A DNA stretch of 50,520 nucleotides from Mariprofundus sp. (GCA_030951025.1 JAUZQK010000097.1:1-50520), one strand, 5' to 3'; counted from the first letter of the stretch, positions 25,206 through 35,350 are shown. The notes: a model not told the origin generated them from the letters alone. Numbers and translations: made by a program.

Positions 25206-26522
25206 ATGAAGTGCATAGCAAAATACAATACTGGAATGGTTGAACAGATTTTACCCGGTGGTGATGCATTGGTGCGTATGGATGGCGCATCTGTATTGGT
25301 GAGCAATGCTGTGCCCGGTGATGTGCTTGAATTGAAGATGCAGGGCAAGCGGCGCGGGGTATTACGCGGCGAGATTGCCAGGGTAGTTGAGGCATCACAG
25401 CAGCGGGTGCAAGCGCCATGTGTGGTGGCGGCGCAGTGTGGCGGTTGTGCATTGCAGTTTATTGCTGAAGCACAACAGGCTGAGCTCAAATCGGGCTGGG
25501 TGAGGGCTGCTTTTAAAGACCTGATTGAGATTGATACGGTTGTGATGGATGCAGGCTACGATGAAGAGAGCGATGTCGAGAGCAATGGGGAGAGCAATGT
25601 CGAGAGCCAGGGCAGACGTTATCGGCGGCGGGTACGTTGGTTTGTTGCAGCGGATGAGCAGGGTTCGTTTTTGGGCTTTTATGCGCCTGCCAGTCATCAG
25701 GCGATTCGGCACGATAGCTGTATGGTTGTGGCACCGGCATTGAATGCTGTGCGTCAATGGATTGAGCATCATATTGCATTGGAGGCTATCAATAGCGTGC
25801 AGGCAGTATTGCTTGATGATGGCATACATATTGTGCTGGAAACGGATGTTTGTCCGGTAGATGTCGATAGTGATATTGACCTTATAGATGGATTTGCCGT
25901 GCAATGGTGGTGGCGTGATGCGCAGCGCATTACGCGGCCATTGCATAAGCCTGTGCGCGTATTTCATGATGTATTACCGGCGGGGGATAGAGAGATTTCT
26001 CTGGCTGTAGGGCCTGATGATTTTGTGCAGGGGCAGCAGCATGGAAATGAGCAGCTGATTCGGCAGATTCAGCAATGGGCGGGTTCGGTGAATCGAATTG
26101 CTGATCTGTTTTGTGGAATCGGTAATTTATCCTTGCCCTTGGCTGCGGCAACAGGTGCTGAAGTGTTTGCGGCTGAGTTGAATCCGGCCAGTGTGCGGGC
26201 TGCATCCAGCAATGCCAAAAGATTGGCTATTTCAGCCCAATGCGTGGTGGCGAATTTGTTTGAAGATTTTGATAAAGAACCGTATATCGGGGCGGATGTA
26301 TTGATACTCGATCCGCCGCGACGGGGAGCGAAACGCTTGTGTAAGCAGCTAAGGGCTTTGATGCCGAAAAAGATCATCATGATATCGTGTGATGTGGCAG
26401 CTGGTGCGCGTGACGGTGAACTGTTGCGTGATCAGGGCTATCGTTTGAAAGCCTTGCGGGCACTGGATTTATTCCCCTTCGCAGGTCATGTTGAGGCGAT
26501 GAGTTTATGGGAGCCGGAGTGA
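25206..26522 (+). CDS. TrmA/RlmD-family RNA (uracil-5-)-methyltransferase
   Basis: A 438-aa class I SAM-dependent RNA methyltransferase that should make 5-methyluridine in rRNA or tRNA. A TRAM-like beta-barrel opens the protein (about 1-65). The Fe-S motif is Cys72-x5-Cys78-Gly-Gly-Cys81, with a fourth cysteine near 170. The SAM-binding core has DLFCGIGNLSLPL. DPPRRGAKR precedes the catalytic SCD motif with nucleophile Cys395. Around residue 118 a short Glu/Ser/Asn/Val repeat looks inserted. The ATG at 25206 is preferred; an in-frame TTG at 25170 would overlap the previous gene and add 12 residues. The exact target (RlmD, RlmC or TrmA type) is not settled. Confidence 0.82.
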   Translation: MKCIAKYNTGMVEQILPGGDALVRMDGASVLVSNAVPGDVLELKMQGKRRGVLRGEIARVVEASQQRVQAPCVVAAQCGGCALQFIAEAQQAELKSGWVRAAFKDLIEIDTVVMDAGYDEESDVESNGESNVESQGRRYRRRVRWFVAADEQGSFLGFYAPASHQAIRHDSCMVVAPALNAVRQWIEHHIALEAINSVQAVLLDDGIHIVLETDVCPVDVDSDIDLIDGFAVQWWWRDAQRITRPLHKPVRVFHDVLPAGDREISLAVGPDDFVQGQQHGNEQLIRQIQQWAGSVNRIADLFCGIGNLSLPLAAATGAEVFAAELNPASVRAASSNAKRLAISAQCVVANLFEDFDKEPYIGADVLILDPPRRGAKRLCKQLRALMPKKIIMISCDVAAGARDGELLRDQGYRLKALRALDLFPFAGHVEAMSLWEPE

Positions 26523-28006
26523 AACGATTATGTGGAATTGCCTTGTTGCTGTTGTTGGCGGGCTGCCAAGCGCCTGAGCAGGATGCAGGGCTGCTGCGTG
26601 TGGGTATGGCACAAATGCCGATCACCTTGGATCCGCGTTATGCCACCGATGCTGCTTCAGTGCGGGTGCAGGGTTTTATCCACCGTGGCCTGTTAAAACT
26701 GGATGATAGGTTCAATGTGCAGGGGGATTTGGCGACCCGTTGGGAGCATTCGGAAGCCTTGTTATGGCGATTCTATTTGCAAGCTGGTGTGCATTTTTCT
26801 GATGGCTCGAGTCTGGATGCTGCCGATGTGGTGGCGACATTGACAGCTGTGCTGGATAGCAAGCTGACCAGTCCATTGAAAGCAAGCTTTGCAGCGATTG
26901 CATCGGTGACGGCTGAAAGTGATGACGTGGTGGTGATTCGCCTGAATAGACCCGATGCATCTTTATTGACCCGCTTGAATTTGGGTATCTTGCCGGAATC
27001 AATCGCGCATGCGCCGCATCAGGCACATCAGACGATTGGCTGTGGTCAATACAAACTGCAATCGTGGGCGGAAAGTGAGCTGATGTTGAAGCGGGTGAGT
27101 GAAGGCGAAGGGCCTGCGTTGATCCGTTTTTCCGGTGTAAAAGATCCGGTCACCCGGATCTTGAAACTAAGCCGTGGTGAACTGGATTTTGTGCAAAATG
27201 ATTTACCGCCGCATTTGCTCGGTTATATCAAAGAGCAGCATTTAACGATTCAAACACGGCCTTCGACGACGTTTTCCTATATTGGCCTGAATATGCAGGA
27301 TGAAACCTTAAAGGGTGTGCGGGTACGCAGGGCATTGGCGCTGGGCTTGGATCGCGCGAAATTAAAAAAGGCTTTGTTTGCCGATTTGCCACAACTGGCT
27401 GAAACTGTTTTAACACCTTCGCATTGGGCATCATCCAAGTTGCCAGCGTTGGCCTTTGATTTGCTTGAGGCTGGCCGATTGTTGGATGCAGCTGGTTTTC
27501 CACGTGGTGCTGATGGTATTCGTTTTACAATCAATTATCGCACCAGTACAGACCCAACCCGTTTAAGATTGGCGACGGCCATTGCTGCCATGTGGCAGCA
27601 GTTGGGTGTGCAGGTATCGATTGAGTCGCTGGAGTGGGGTGGTTTTTATGCCCGCATCAAACGTGGTGATTTTCAGGTGTTTTCCTTGGCCTGGGTGGGT
27701 ATTACCGATCCGGATATTTATCGCTGGATTTTGCACTCATCGATGTGGCCGCCAAAGGGAGCCAATCGCGGGCGTTATGCCAGCGATCAGATGGATGCCT
27801 GGCTCGATGATGCTGCAGCAGCAAATACGCAAGCTAAGCGTAAGGCATTGTATGCATTGATTGAGCAAAAAATGCAGCAGGATATGGTGTATATTCCGCT
27901 TTGGTATGATCCAGTCATTGCTGTTTCAGGCCCTCGTGTATCCGGTTTTAAGCTCAAACCGGATGGTAGCTTACTGGGTTTGATGAAGATTAAGCTGGTT
28001 GAATAG
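26519..28006 (+). CDS. Peptide ABC transporter substrate-binding lipoprotein
   Basis: A 495-aa family 5 extracellular solute-binding protein (DppA/OppA type) that would deliver peptides or similar ligands to an ABC importer. A GTG start at 26519 overlaps the previous TGA (GTGA) with GGGAG just upstream. The lipobox LLAGC then places lipidated Cys16 correctly. Family hallmarks are LRVGM near the mature start, TRWEHSEALLWRFYL, GVHFSDGSSLDAADV and VRRALALGLDR. No permease or ATPase gene is adjacent, so it is an orphan binding protein here. It is coupled to the RNA methyltransferase only by position. Confidence 0.85.
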   Translation: MKRLCGIALLLLLAGCQAPEQDAGLLRVGMAQMPITLDPRYATDAASVRVQGFIHRGLLKLDDRFNVQGDLATRWEHSEALLWRFYLQAGVHFSDGSSLDAADVVATLTAVLDSKLTSPLKASFAAIASVTAESDDVVVIRLNRPDASLLTRLNLGILPESIAHAPHQAHQTIGCGQYKLQSWAESELMLKRVSEGEGPALIRFSGVKDPVTRILKLSRGELDFVQNDLPPHLLGYIKEQHLTIQTRPSTTFSYIGLNMQDETLKGVRVRRALALGLDRAKLKKALFADLPQLAETVLTPSHWASSKLPALAFDLLEAGRLLDAAGFPRGADGIRFTINYRTSTDPTRLRLATAIAAMWQQLGVQVSIESLEWGGFYARIKRGDFQVFSLAWVGITDPDIYRWILHSSMWPPKGANRGRYASDQMDAWLDDAAAANTQAKRKALYALIEQKMQQDMVYIPLWYDPVIAVSGPRVSGFKLKPDGSLLGLMKIKLVE

Positions 28007-28138
28007 TCTCTCCAATCGAATTGTGGAATGATGCCTGGAACAAGATTGTTTTTCCTTTGTGTGTTGCGTGTCCTTTGGGCTGATTGTCTTTGATTTTATG
28101 ATTCAAATTTTATGACCCAAGAACGCAGATGTAACGGG

Positions 28139-28167
28139 GTGACGCGGGCATGAACATTCGACATAAT
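28139..28167 (+). promoter_or_regulatory. Possible sigma70 promoter of glyA
   Basis: GTGACG (28139-28144) and CATAAT (28162-28167) are 17 bases apart and lie about 85 bases upstream of the glyA ATG. The -35 match is only four of six. The spacer 28007-28252 contains nothing else recognisable apart from a short AACGCAGATG related to the dispersed repeat. Confidence 0.3.
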
Positions 28168-28252
28168 GCGCGATATAGATTTATGTGGTTTTTAAAACTG
28201 CAGCATGTGTGGGTTAGATAGCCTCACTTTCTCAATGAATCCAGGAGTTTAC

Positions 28253-29515
28253 ATGTCTGACCGTAACAGTTTTTTTAACGCGCCTTTGGCCGATAGCGCC
28301 GTTGAGCAGGCGATTGAAGCCGAGCTTGGTCGCCAGCAACATACACTTGAGCTGATCGCCAGTGAGAATATTGTCTCCAAAGCGGTCATGCAGGCACAAG
28401 GTTCGGTGATGACCAACAAGTATGCCGAAGGTTATCCCGGCCGCCGTTATTATGGTGGTTGTGAGCATGTCGATGCGGTGGAACGCCTGGCTCAGGATCG
28501 GGCGCGTGAACTCTTTGGTGTAAAACATGTTAATGTGCAGCCGCATTCCGGTTCACAAGCCAATATGGCGGTGTACATGGCTGCGATCAACACCGGTGAT
28601 ACGGTGATGGGCATGGATTTATCGCATGGCGGTCATTTGACCCATGGTTCTCCGGTCAATTTCTCCGGTCGTTTGTATGAAGTGGTGGCCTATGGTGTGC
28701 GTAAAGATGATGAGCTGATTGATTATGATGTGATGCAGAAAATGGCTGAAGTACAACGTCCGAAAATGATTATTGGTGGTGCATCGGCCTATGAACGCGG
28801 TATTGATTTTGCACGCATGCGTGAAATTGCCGATTCTGTTGGTGCGATTCTGATGGTCGATATGGCGCATTATGCCGGTTTGATTGCTGCAGGTGTCTAT
28901 CCAAGTCCGGTGGGTCATGCCCATGTGATTACCACCACAACACACAAAACCCTGCGTGGTCCGCGCGGTGGCATGATTATGACGGATGACGATGATCTGG
29001 CTAAAAAGATCAATTCACGTATTTTCCCCGGTATTCAGGGTGGTCCGTTGATGCATGTGATTGCTGCCAAAGCAGTGGCTTTTGGTGAGGCGTTGGGTGA
29101 TTTGTTCAAAGCCGATCAAAAACAGGTGATTGCCAATGCTCGTGCCATGGCAGCGACGTTAACGGCGGCTGGTTTCCGAGTGGTCTCCGGTGGTACCGAT
29201 TGCCACATGTTTAGACTCGATGTGCGCCCTCAAGGCATTACGGGCAAGGTGGCGGAAGAAGCGCTGGAAGCAGCAGGTATTACAACCAATAAAAACACCA
29301 TTCCATTCGATCCTGAATCACCATTTGTGACTTCTGGTATTCGTATCGGTGCATCGGTGATTACGGCGCGCGGCATGAAAGAAGCCGAAGCCAGCCAGAT
29401 TGGCGAGATGATTATCAAGGTATTGCAAGCGCCGGCAGATGTATCTGTGCAGCAGGACGTAGCCAAACAAGTGCGTGCGCTGACCGATCTATTTCCGGTT
29501 TATGAGGAAGCATAA
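28253..29515 (+). CDS. glyA: Serine hydroxymethyltransferase GlyA
   Basis: Converts serine and tetrahydrofolate to glycine and methylene-tetrahydrofolate using PLP. The 420-aa protein has [10 protein letters not shown] near the N-terminus, the [15 protein letters not shown] segment, and the PLP-binding Lys232 in [14 protein letters not shown]. The ATG at 28253 is chosen because CCAGGAG lies just upstream; longer in-frame starts have none. nrdR follows after 62 bases, a neighbourhood seen in many proteobacteria, although ribD, which often comes next, is replaced here by leuB. Confidence 0.98.
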   Translation: MSDRNSFFNAPLADSAVEQAIEAELGRQQHTLELIASENIVSKAVMQAQGSVMTNKYAEGYPGRRYYGGCEHVDAVERLAQDRARELFGVKHVNVQPHSGSQANMAVYMAAINTGDTVMGMDLSHGGHLTHGSPVNFSGRLYEVVAYGVRKDDELIDYDVMQKMAEVQRPKMIIGGASAYERGIDFARMREIADSVGAILMVDMAHYAGLIAAGVYPSPVGHAHVITTTTHKTLRGPRGGMIMTDDDDLAKKINSRIFPGIQGGPLMHVIAAKAVAFGEALGDLFKADQKQVIANARAMAATLTAAGFRVVSGGTDCHMFRLDVRPQGITGKVAEEALEAAGITTNKNTIPFDPESPFVTSGIRIGASVITARGMKEAEASQIGEMIIKVLQAPADVSVQQDVAKQVRALTDLFPVYEEA

Positions 29516-29537
29516 GACTGGCTGAGTTGGGTTGATA

Positions 29538-29565
29538 GATTTATTCACGATGATTTATTCATGAT
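29538..29565 (+). repeat. Tandem 14-bp repeat before nrdR
   Basis: GATTTATTCACGAT (29538-29551) and GATTTATTCATGAT (29552-29565) sit directly next to each other in the glyA-nrdR spacer, 12 bases before the nrdR ATG. They may be a slippage product or a paired binding site. They do not resemble the NrdR box. Confidence 0.7.
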
Positions 29566-29577
29566 GGTTGATCTCTG

Positions 29578-30036
29578 ATGTTTTGTCCATTCTGTGCCCA
29601 TGATGATACCCGAGTGGTGGATTCGCGTGTGGTCGAAGATGGTACAGCGGTGCGTCGTCGGCGTGAATGCGAGGCCTGTGGCAAACGCTTTTCATCCTTC
29701 GAGCGGGCTGAACTACGTCTACCCTTGGTGATTAAAAAGGATGGCACACGGCAGTCGTTTGATATTGAAAAGATTCGTTCAGGCATGCAAAAAGCCTTGG
29801 AAAAACGGCCGGTTTCTGTTGAGCAGTTGAACAAAGGCTTGAACGATGTGCTGCGTGCGGTGCAGGAAAGTGGCAAGTCGGAAATTATAGCTGAGAGTCT
29901 GGGTGAATTTGTCATGGAGCAGTTGCGCAGTCTCGATGGTGTGGCTTATGTGCGTTTCGCTTCGGTGTATCGTGAATTTACCGATGTGGACGAATTTCTC
30001 TCGGCAGTAAAAACGGCGGTAGGGAAAAAAGAATAA
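29578..30036 (+). CDS. nrdR: Transcriptional repressor NrdR
   Basis: Represses ribonucleotide reductase genes according to dATP/ATP levels. The 152-aa protein has the N-terminal zinc ribbon with Cys3, Cys6, Cys31 and Cys34, followed by an ATP-cone domain (about 49-139) beginning LPLVIKKDGTRQSFD. The conserved DSRVVEDG segment links the zinc-binding parts. Its targets (nrd operons) are not in this window. leuB follows after 16 bases and is probably in the same transcript. Confidence 0.97.
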   Translation: MFCPFCAHDDTRVVDSRVVEDGTAVRRRRECEACGKRFSSFERAELRLPLVIKKDGTRQSFDIEKIRSGMQKALEKRPVSVEQLNKGLNDVLRAVQESGKSEIIAESLGEFVMEQLRSLDGVAYVRFASVYREFTDVDEFLSAVKTAVGKKE

Positions 30037-30052
30037 GGTTTAGGAGTAAACA

Positions 30053-31135
30053 ATGGCGATCAAAATTGCAGTATTACCGGGTGATGGTATTGGGCCTGAA
30101 ATTGTTGCTGAGGCAATCAAGGTCTTACACGTATTGAATGGTACGTTCGGGCTCGGTGCGAGTTGGGAAGAGGGTACGATTGGCGGCATTGCTTATGATG
30201 TGGATGGTCACCCTTATCCGGAAAGCACACGCAAGTTAGCGCATGCTTCTGATGCAGTGTTGTTGGGCGCTGTCGGTGGGCCGAAGTGGGAAGCGCTGGA
30301 TAAACCCTTGCGGCCTGAAGCTGGTTTGCTCGGTATTCGTGAAGACTTGGGTTTGTTCGCCAATTATCGGCCGACCAAGGTGCATGCGCAGTTGCTCGAT
30401 GCATCGACTTTAAAACCGGAAGTCATTGATGGCGTGGATATTCTGGTGGTGCGTGAACTGGTCGGTGGTATTTATTTTGGTCAGCCACGCGGCATTGAAA
30501 CGATTGATGGTGAACGACGCGGTTACAATACCATGGTGTATACGGAGAGCGAGATTCGTCGCATTGGTCGCACCGCATTCGAGGCGGCGCGGTTGCGTTC
30601 GAATCGTGTGTGCAGTGTTGAAAAAGCCAATGTGCTGGATGTGTCTGAATTGTGGCGCACGGTAATGATTGAATTGCACGCAGCCGAATTCTCTGATGTG
30701 GAATTATCGCACATGTATGTCGATAACGCTGCCATGCAGTTGATTCGCAATCCGCGTCAGTTTGATGTGATTGTCTGTGGTAATTTGTTTGGTGATATTT
30801 TATCCGATGAAGCATCCATGTTGACCGGTTCGATTGGCATGTTGCCATCGGCATCGCTGGGTGAAAAGTTTGCCATGTATGAGCCGATTCATGGTTCTGC
30901 ACCGGATATTGCCGGACAAAACAAAGCCAATCCCTTGGCGACAATTTTGTCGCTGGCGATGATGTTACGTTTTTCACTCGATAGAAATGATTTGGCTGAA
31001 AAGCTGGAGCAGGCTGTAGAAAACACCCTCGATGCCGGTGTGCGTACTGTCGATTTGGCGTTTTCGGGCGAGGCCTCGGTGAGTTGCTCGGCCATGGGTG
31101 ATGCGGTGTGTGCTGCACTTAAGGAACTGGGCTAA
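30053..31135 (+). CDS. leuB: 3-isopropylmalate dehydrogenase LeuB
   Basis: Oxidatively decarboxylates 3-isopropylmalate in leucine synthesis using NAD+ and Mg2+ or Mn2+. The 360-aa protein starts with [12 protein letters not shown]. It has the [10 protein letters not shown] loop, the substrate-binding arginines in [11 protein letters not shown], and [23 protein letters not shown] near the metal site. [14 protein letters not shown] forms part of the NAD site. A TAGGAG ribosome-binding site lies before the ATG. Its TAA overlaps the asd ATG by one base. The order leuB-asd-fimV-truA is known from Pseudomonas-type genomes. leuC and leuD are not in the window. Confidence 0.98.
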   Translation: MAIKIAVLPGDGIGPEIVAEAIKVLHVLNGTFGLGASWEEGTIGGIAYDVDGHPYPESTRKLAHASDAVLLGAVGGPKWEALDKPLRPEAGLLGIREDLGLFANYRPTKVHAQLLDASTLKPEVIDGVDILVVRELVGGIYFGQPRGIETIDGERRGYNTMVYTESEIRRIGRTAFEAARLRSNRVCSVEKANVLDVSELWRTVMIELHAAEFSDVELSHMYVDNAAMQLIRNPRQFDVIVCGNLFGDILSDEASMLTGSIGMLPSASLGEKFAMYEPIHGSAPDIAGQNKANPLATILSLAMMLRFSLDRNDLAEKLEQAVENTLDAGVRTVDLAFSGEASVSCSAMGDAVCAALKELG

Positions 31136-32172
31136 TGAGTATGGGTGAGCGTTTTCTGGATAAAAAGGACGACGGATATCATGTTGCAGTGGTTGGCGCA
31201 ACGGGAGCTGTGGGTCAAACTATGCTGGATATTCTGGCTGAACGTGAATTCCCGGTTGCCGAATTAACCCTGCTGGCTTCGAGCCGTAGCGCTGGCTCGG
31301 TGATTACGCATCAGGGTAAAGATTATGTGGTTCAAGATCTGGATGGTTTTGATCCGGCAGGTCTCGATATTGCATTGTTTTCTGCCGGTGGCGATACATC
31401 GAAGACGCACGCGCCGCGCTTTGCAGCAGCAGGCTGTTATGTGGTGGATAATTCCAGTGCATGGCGTATGGATCAGGATATCGCGCTGGTGGTGCCGGAA
31501 GTGAATCCGCAAGCATTGAATATGGCACGTGAAAATAAAATTATTGCCAATCCGAATTGCTCGACCATTCAGATGGTGGTGGCTTTAAAACCCTTGCATG
31601 ATGCGATGCCGATTGAGCGGGTGGTGGTGTCTACCTATCAGGCAGTCAGTGGTGCAGGTGGCAAAGCCATGGATGAGCTGGCCAAGCAAACAGCTCAGTT
31701 GCTCAATGCGCAGAGTGTTGATGTGGATGTGTTTCCAGCCCGTATTGCGTTTAATGTGATTCCGCATATCGATGATTTTATGGCTGATGGATACACCAAA
31801 GAAGAACGCAAAATGATGGATGAAACAGTGAAAATCATGGGCTCGGATATTGCTGTGACGGCGACAACGGTGCGTGTGCCGGTATTTTATGGCCATTCCG
31901 AATCGGTGAATATCACCTTTAACGGTCCGATGAATGCTGAAAAAGCACGTGGGCTGTTGGCTGATTTTGATGGTATATGCGTGGTGGATGATCCATCGGC
32001 TGAAGATTATCCCATGCCAACAGAAGCTGCAGGCAGCGATCCTGTCTGGGTGGGACGCATTCGTGATGATCTATCGTGCCCCAATTCTTTGCATTTGTGG
32101 GTTGTTGCCGATAATGTACGTAAAGGTGCAGCTCTAAATGCTGTACAAATAGCGGAAATTTTAATTCGTTAG
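31135..32172 (+). CDS. asd: Aspartate-semialdehyde dehydrogenase Asd
   Basis: Reduces aspartyl phosphate to aspartate semialdehyde with NADPH, on the route to lysine/diaminopimelate, methionine and threonine. The 345-aa protein has the NADP-binding VVGATGAVG near residues 19-27, catalytic Cys142 in NPNCSTIQM, and the TYQAVSGAGG segment. The ATG at 31135 overlaps the leuB stop; ATG 31141 is also possible. The N-terminus is about a dozen residues longer than usual. fimV begins 28 bases downstream. Confidence 0.96.
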   Translation: MSMGERFLDKKDDGYHVAVVGATGAVGQTMLDILAEREFPVAELTLLASSRSAGSVITHQGKDYVVQDLDGFDPAGLDIALFSAGGDTSKTHAPRFAAAGCYVVDNSSAWRMDQDIALVVPEVNPQALNMARENKIIANPNCSTIQMVVALKPLHDAMPIERVVVSTYQAVSGAGGKAMDELAKQTAQLLNAQSVDVDVFPARIAFNVIPHIDDFMADGYTKEERKMMDETVKIMGSDIAVTATTVRVPVFYGHSESVNITFNGPMNAEKARGLLADFDGICVVDDPSAEDYPMPTEAAGSDPVWVGRIRDDLSCPNSLHLWVVADNVRKGAALNAVQIAEILIR

Positions 32173-32200
32173 TGTTTCATTGCTTAGCTCAGGGGGCATT

Positions 32201-35200
32201 ATGAGGGATAGGGATCAGGTGAGGAAGCAAATGCAGTGCGCTGGCGTTTGGCGTCATGCTGTGGTTGTTTGTTTTACTGCCTTGTTACTGTGTGCCCCCA
32301 GTGCTGTGCAGGCTGCATCGCTAGGAAAAATTGAAGTTGCCAGCCCGATTGGTAAACCACTTTATGCTGAAGTGCCGCTGCAGCTTAAAAGCAATGAACT
32401 GGCTTCGAAGGTGTTTATTGAAATTGCATCTGCCGGCGATTATAAAATATTTGAAGTGTATCGTGATCCTGTTCTGAATAATATTCGTGCCGATGTGGCC
32501 AGTGATGAGCGTGGTGTGCGTGTTAAGCTGACATCACGCATCGCGATGCAGAGCCCATTTTTTAATCTGGTATTAAAAATTCGTTATGGTCGTGTTTCAC
32601 ATTTTAAAAAATATGCCGTTTTTATCGATGCGGCCAAATCAATTCAACGTATTGCCGAGCAGCCTGCTGTGCCAGAGGTCAAGGCGATTGCACCGGTCAA
32701 GTCTTTAGCGACTGGAACTGGATTGGTTCAAGCTGGATCGGCTCAAACTGGGCCGGCTCAAACTGAAGCAATTCAAACCAAACCAGCCCGCACAGCAACG
32801 GCGGGCAAGGCTTTAATCAGTCAGCAGGATATGCAGGCGGCCGAAGCGCAGTTGAAGGCGCAACAGACCCAACCGGCAGTCTATCAAGGCTGGGCGCGCA
32901 CTGAGAAATATGGGCCGATTGTACGTGGTGATACATTGTCTGTTGTAGCACGGCGTTTACGAATTGATCAGCGCTATAGCACCAGCCAGATTATGGTTGC
33001 GTTGTTTGAGAAGAACAAAAAAAGCTTTAACAAAAGCAATCTGAACTTGATTAAAGCCAATTCATTTTTACAAATCCCCAGTGCTGCCGAAGTTGAGAAA
33101 TATAATAAATCAGAAGCCTTTCGCATCACCCGTGAGCACAGACAGGCATGGAAACAACAGCCGCGTTATGCTGTTGAGGCTGAAGAGCAGCGCCGTCGAT
33201 ACAGTCCCCGGGTCAGTATTGGTAAACAGGCTGATGCTCAGGTTGATGTCAAAACGAATCATCATCTTGCCGTTGCTCAGTTGGCAGCAGTCAAACCCGT
33301 GCCAGCAACGCAGGACTTGCTGAAACCGGAGCATGCAACACCGCCAGCAGCTGTTGCAAAAGTAGGTGCCGAGACTGTGCAAGCGGCTGGAAATAATGTC
33401 ACAGCACAGCTTATAGTGCCGGAACTGAAAACATTGATGCAGAGGCAAGCTGAAACCAATCAACTGCTGGCTGCATTGCAGCAAAAAAATGAACAACTGC
33501 AACAGCAGTTGATTGCTAACAAAGATAGCGTGGATGCACTCAACGAAAAAGTTGATGAAGGTGCAACCGCAGCATCGAATGCCCGCATGGAAAAGTTGGA
33601 GCTGTTATTAACACGCTTGCAGGCAGAGCTGGAAAAACAGACGCAGAAGTCGCCCACAATCAAGACTGAAGCGCTGGATTGGGTGACCTGGTTATTGCTG
33701 AGTTTGTTAATTGTGATGCTCGGCGTGATTGCCATGCTTATGCGCAAAGAGCCAGCCCATCCAGCGTCAGTGGAGCAAAAGGCAGCATTGGATACATCGA
33801 CTCAGCAGTCGCAAGTGATTGCCGAGTCAGACTCTGCTATGGGGCATTTGGAAGAAGCCGTTGAGCAGGAAGTAGATGCGATTGAAATCGATGAGCAGGA
33901 GGTTTCTCTGGCCAAGGCAACCGGCACATTTGATGCGATGGCGGCCTTTACCGATGAACTCAGCGATACCGATACGGCTGAGCTAGAACCTTTTGATGTG
34001 GATGCCAAACAAGAGCTGGATCCGAATGTGGATTATCTGTCTGAAGCCGATGTGTATATTCGTTACGGTATGGATGATGAGGCTTTGCAGCAACTGGATA
34101 TGGCTTTGCGTTTGAATCCTGAACATGCTGAAGCACATATCAAAAAAGCTGAAGTGCTGCATGGCAAACAGGATAAACAGGCTTTTGCTGCTGCAGTTGC
34201 CGCAGCAACTGCGATACTTGGTGCAACAGGATTGGCTCAATATCAGGCCGCAGTTGAAGCTTTTGGTGGCGATGTTGATGTTCGCCCTGATGAATCTGAG
34301 CTGCCGATGGTTGAAGGTGTTGATACCGTAGCACCGGTCACGCTGGCCATTGATGATGCAGAAATCGATGCGCTCGATTTTGATCTGGCTGATTTGAATA
34401 TGGATGTCGAAGATCCAGAGGCTGCAATAGGCAAGGCTACAGACATTGAAACCAATACCAGCTCAAGTAATACCGATAAAACTGAAGACTTCGCAGTCTC
34501 GGAAGAACTGGACTGGTTAAGTGATCCTGCTTTTGAGGCTCAAATAGAAACGGGCTTAGATGGCAGTGCTTCCGATCAGGTTGTGGATGATCAATCTGAA
34601 ATCGAAACCATTGCGCTGGCTTCAAATTCGTTGGATACAGATAACAGGACGGATGATTCTGGCTTATTGAGTATGGGTGCGGCAACACAGCAGCTGGATT
34701 CATTGCTGGGTGAGTTCCCCGATGACGAACAAACGATTGAAGAGCCTGTTGCTTTTGTAACAACCGACGATCAATCTGATGTCGAGTTACATGGTTTGTT
34801 GTCTGAGTTTACCGAGCAGGATGATGTTGATGGCGGTTTATCTCATCTGGATGAAACCGCAGCGACTCAAAACAGTGTTGAAGATACATTCGAAGCCGGT
34901 GCAACACAGCATTTGGATAAGCTGCTGAATGAGTTTTCAGATGATGATGATCTGAGTTTTGCTGGCAGCGCAGATGATTTTGATCCGGCTGTAATTGATC
35001 AGGCTAGAGCCTCGGCTGATACTGATTCTACGGCAACCGGTTCGATGGATGTTGCGACTACGCATGTAGATGCCAATTATGGGGCAACACAAGAGCTGGA
35101 TAGCTTGTTGGCGGAGTTTTCGGACGATGATGATGACGGCTTGTCCTTTATCGCATCCACTGATGATAGCGCTGCATTAAAAGATGCTGCTGATCTGGAT

Positions 35201-35350
35201 CATGGTGCGACCCAGGAACTCAATACGTTACTGGGTGAGTTTTCTGGTGCCGATCAGACAAGTGAAATCGATCAGGGTGCAACACAAGTGTTGGGGCATC
35301 TGCTGGATGAGTTTAGCGATGACGATGAGGATGATAAGAAAAAAAGCTAA
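32201..35350 (+). CDS. fimV: FimV/HubP-like pole-organising membrane protein
   Basis: A 1049-aa single-pass protein. A signal peptide (about 1-42) leads into the FimV N-terminal domain (SLGKIEVASPIGKPLYAEVPL). A Gln/Ala/Thr-rich linker with short repeats (about 165-200) and a LysM-like peptidoglycan-binding region (about 235-295) follow. Then come a coiled coil (about 410-485) and a membrane helix at about 494-515. The cytoplasmic part is strongly acidic, with one TPR-like unit (about 611-660). It ends in five clear repeats of ATQxLxxLLxEFSDDD (starting near 828, 901, 962, 1003 and 1027, plus a degenerate one near 862). FimV/HubP proteins assemble type IV pili and recruit polar factors. The usual FimV C-terminal domain is replaced here by the repeats. 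ATG 32201 follows AGGGGGC. Confidence 0.88.
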   Translation: MRDRDQVRKQMQCAGVWRHAVVVCFTALLLCAPSAVQAASLGKIEVASPIGKPLYAEVPLQLKSNELASKVFIEIASAGDYKIFEVYRDPVLNNIRADVASDERGVRVKLTSRIAMQSPFFNLVLKIRYGRVSHFKKYAVFIDAAKSIQRIAEQPAVPEVKAIAPVKSLATGTGLVQAGSAQTGPAQTEAIQTKPARTATAGKALISQQDMQAAEAQLKAQQTQPAVYQGWARTEKYGPIVRGDTLSVVARRLRIDQRYSTSQIMVALFEKNKKSFNKSNLNLIKANSFLQIPSAAEVEKYNKSEAFRITREHRQAWKQQPRYAVEAEEQRRRYSPRVSIGKQADAQVDVKTNHHLAVAQLAAVKPVPATQDLLKPEHATPPAAVAKVGAETVQAAGNNVTAQLIVPELKTLMQRQAETNQLLAALQQKNEQLQQQLIANKDSVDALNEKVDEGATAASNARMEKLELLLTRLQAELEKQTQKSPTIKTEALDWVTWLLLSLLIVMLGVIAMLMRKEPAHPASVEQKAALDTSTQQSQVIAESDSAMGHLEEAVEQEVDAIEIDEQEVSLAKATGTFDAMAAFTDELSDTDTAELEPFDVDAKQELDPNVDYLSEADVYIRYGMDDEALQQLDMALRLNPEHAEAHIKKAEVLHGKQDKQAFAAAVAAATAILGATGLAQYQAAVEAFGGDVDVRPDESELPMVEGVDTVAPVTLAIDDAEIDALDFDLADLNMDVEDPEAAIGKATDIETNTSSSNTDKTEDFAVSEELDWLSDPAFEAQIETGLDGSASDQVVDDQSEIETIALASNSLDTDNRTDDSGLLSMGAATQQLDSLLGEFPDDEQTIEEPVAFVTTDDQSDVELHGLLSEFTEQDDVDGGLSHLDETAATQNSVEDTFEAGATQHLDKLLNEFSDDDDLSFAGSADDFDPAVIDQARASADTDSTATGSMDVATTHVDANYGATQELDSLLAEFSDDDDDGLSFIASTDDSAALKDAADLDHGATQELNTLLGEFSGADQTSEIDQGATQVLGHLLDEFSDDDEDDKKKS

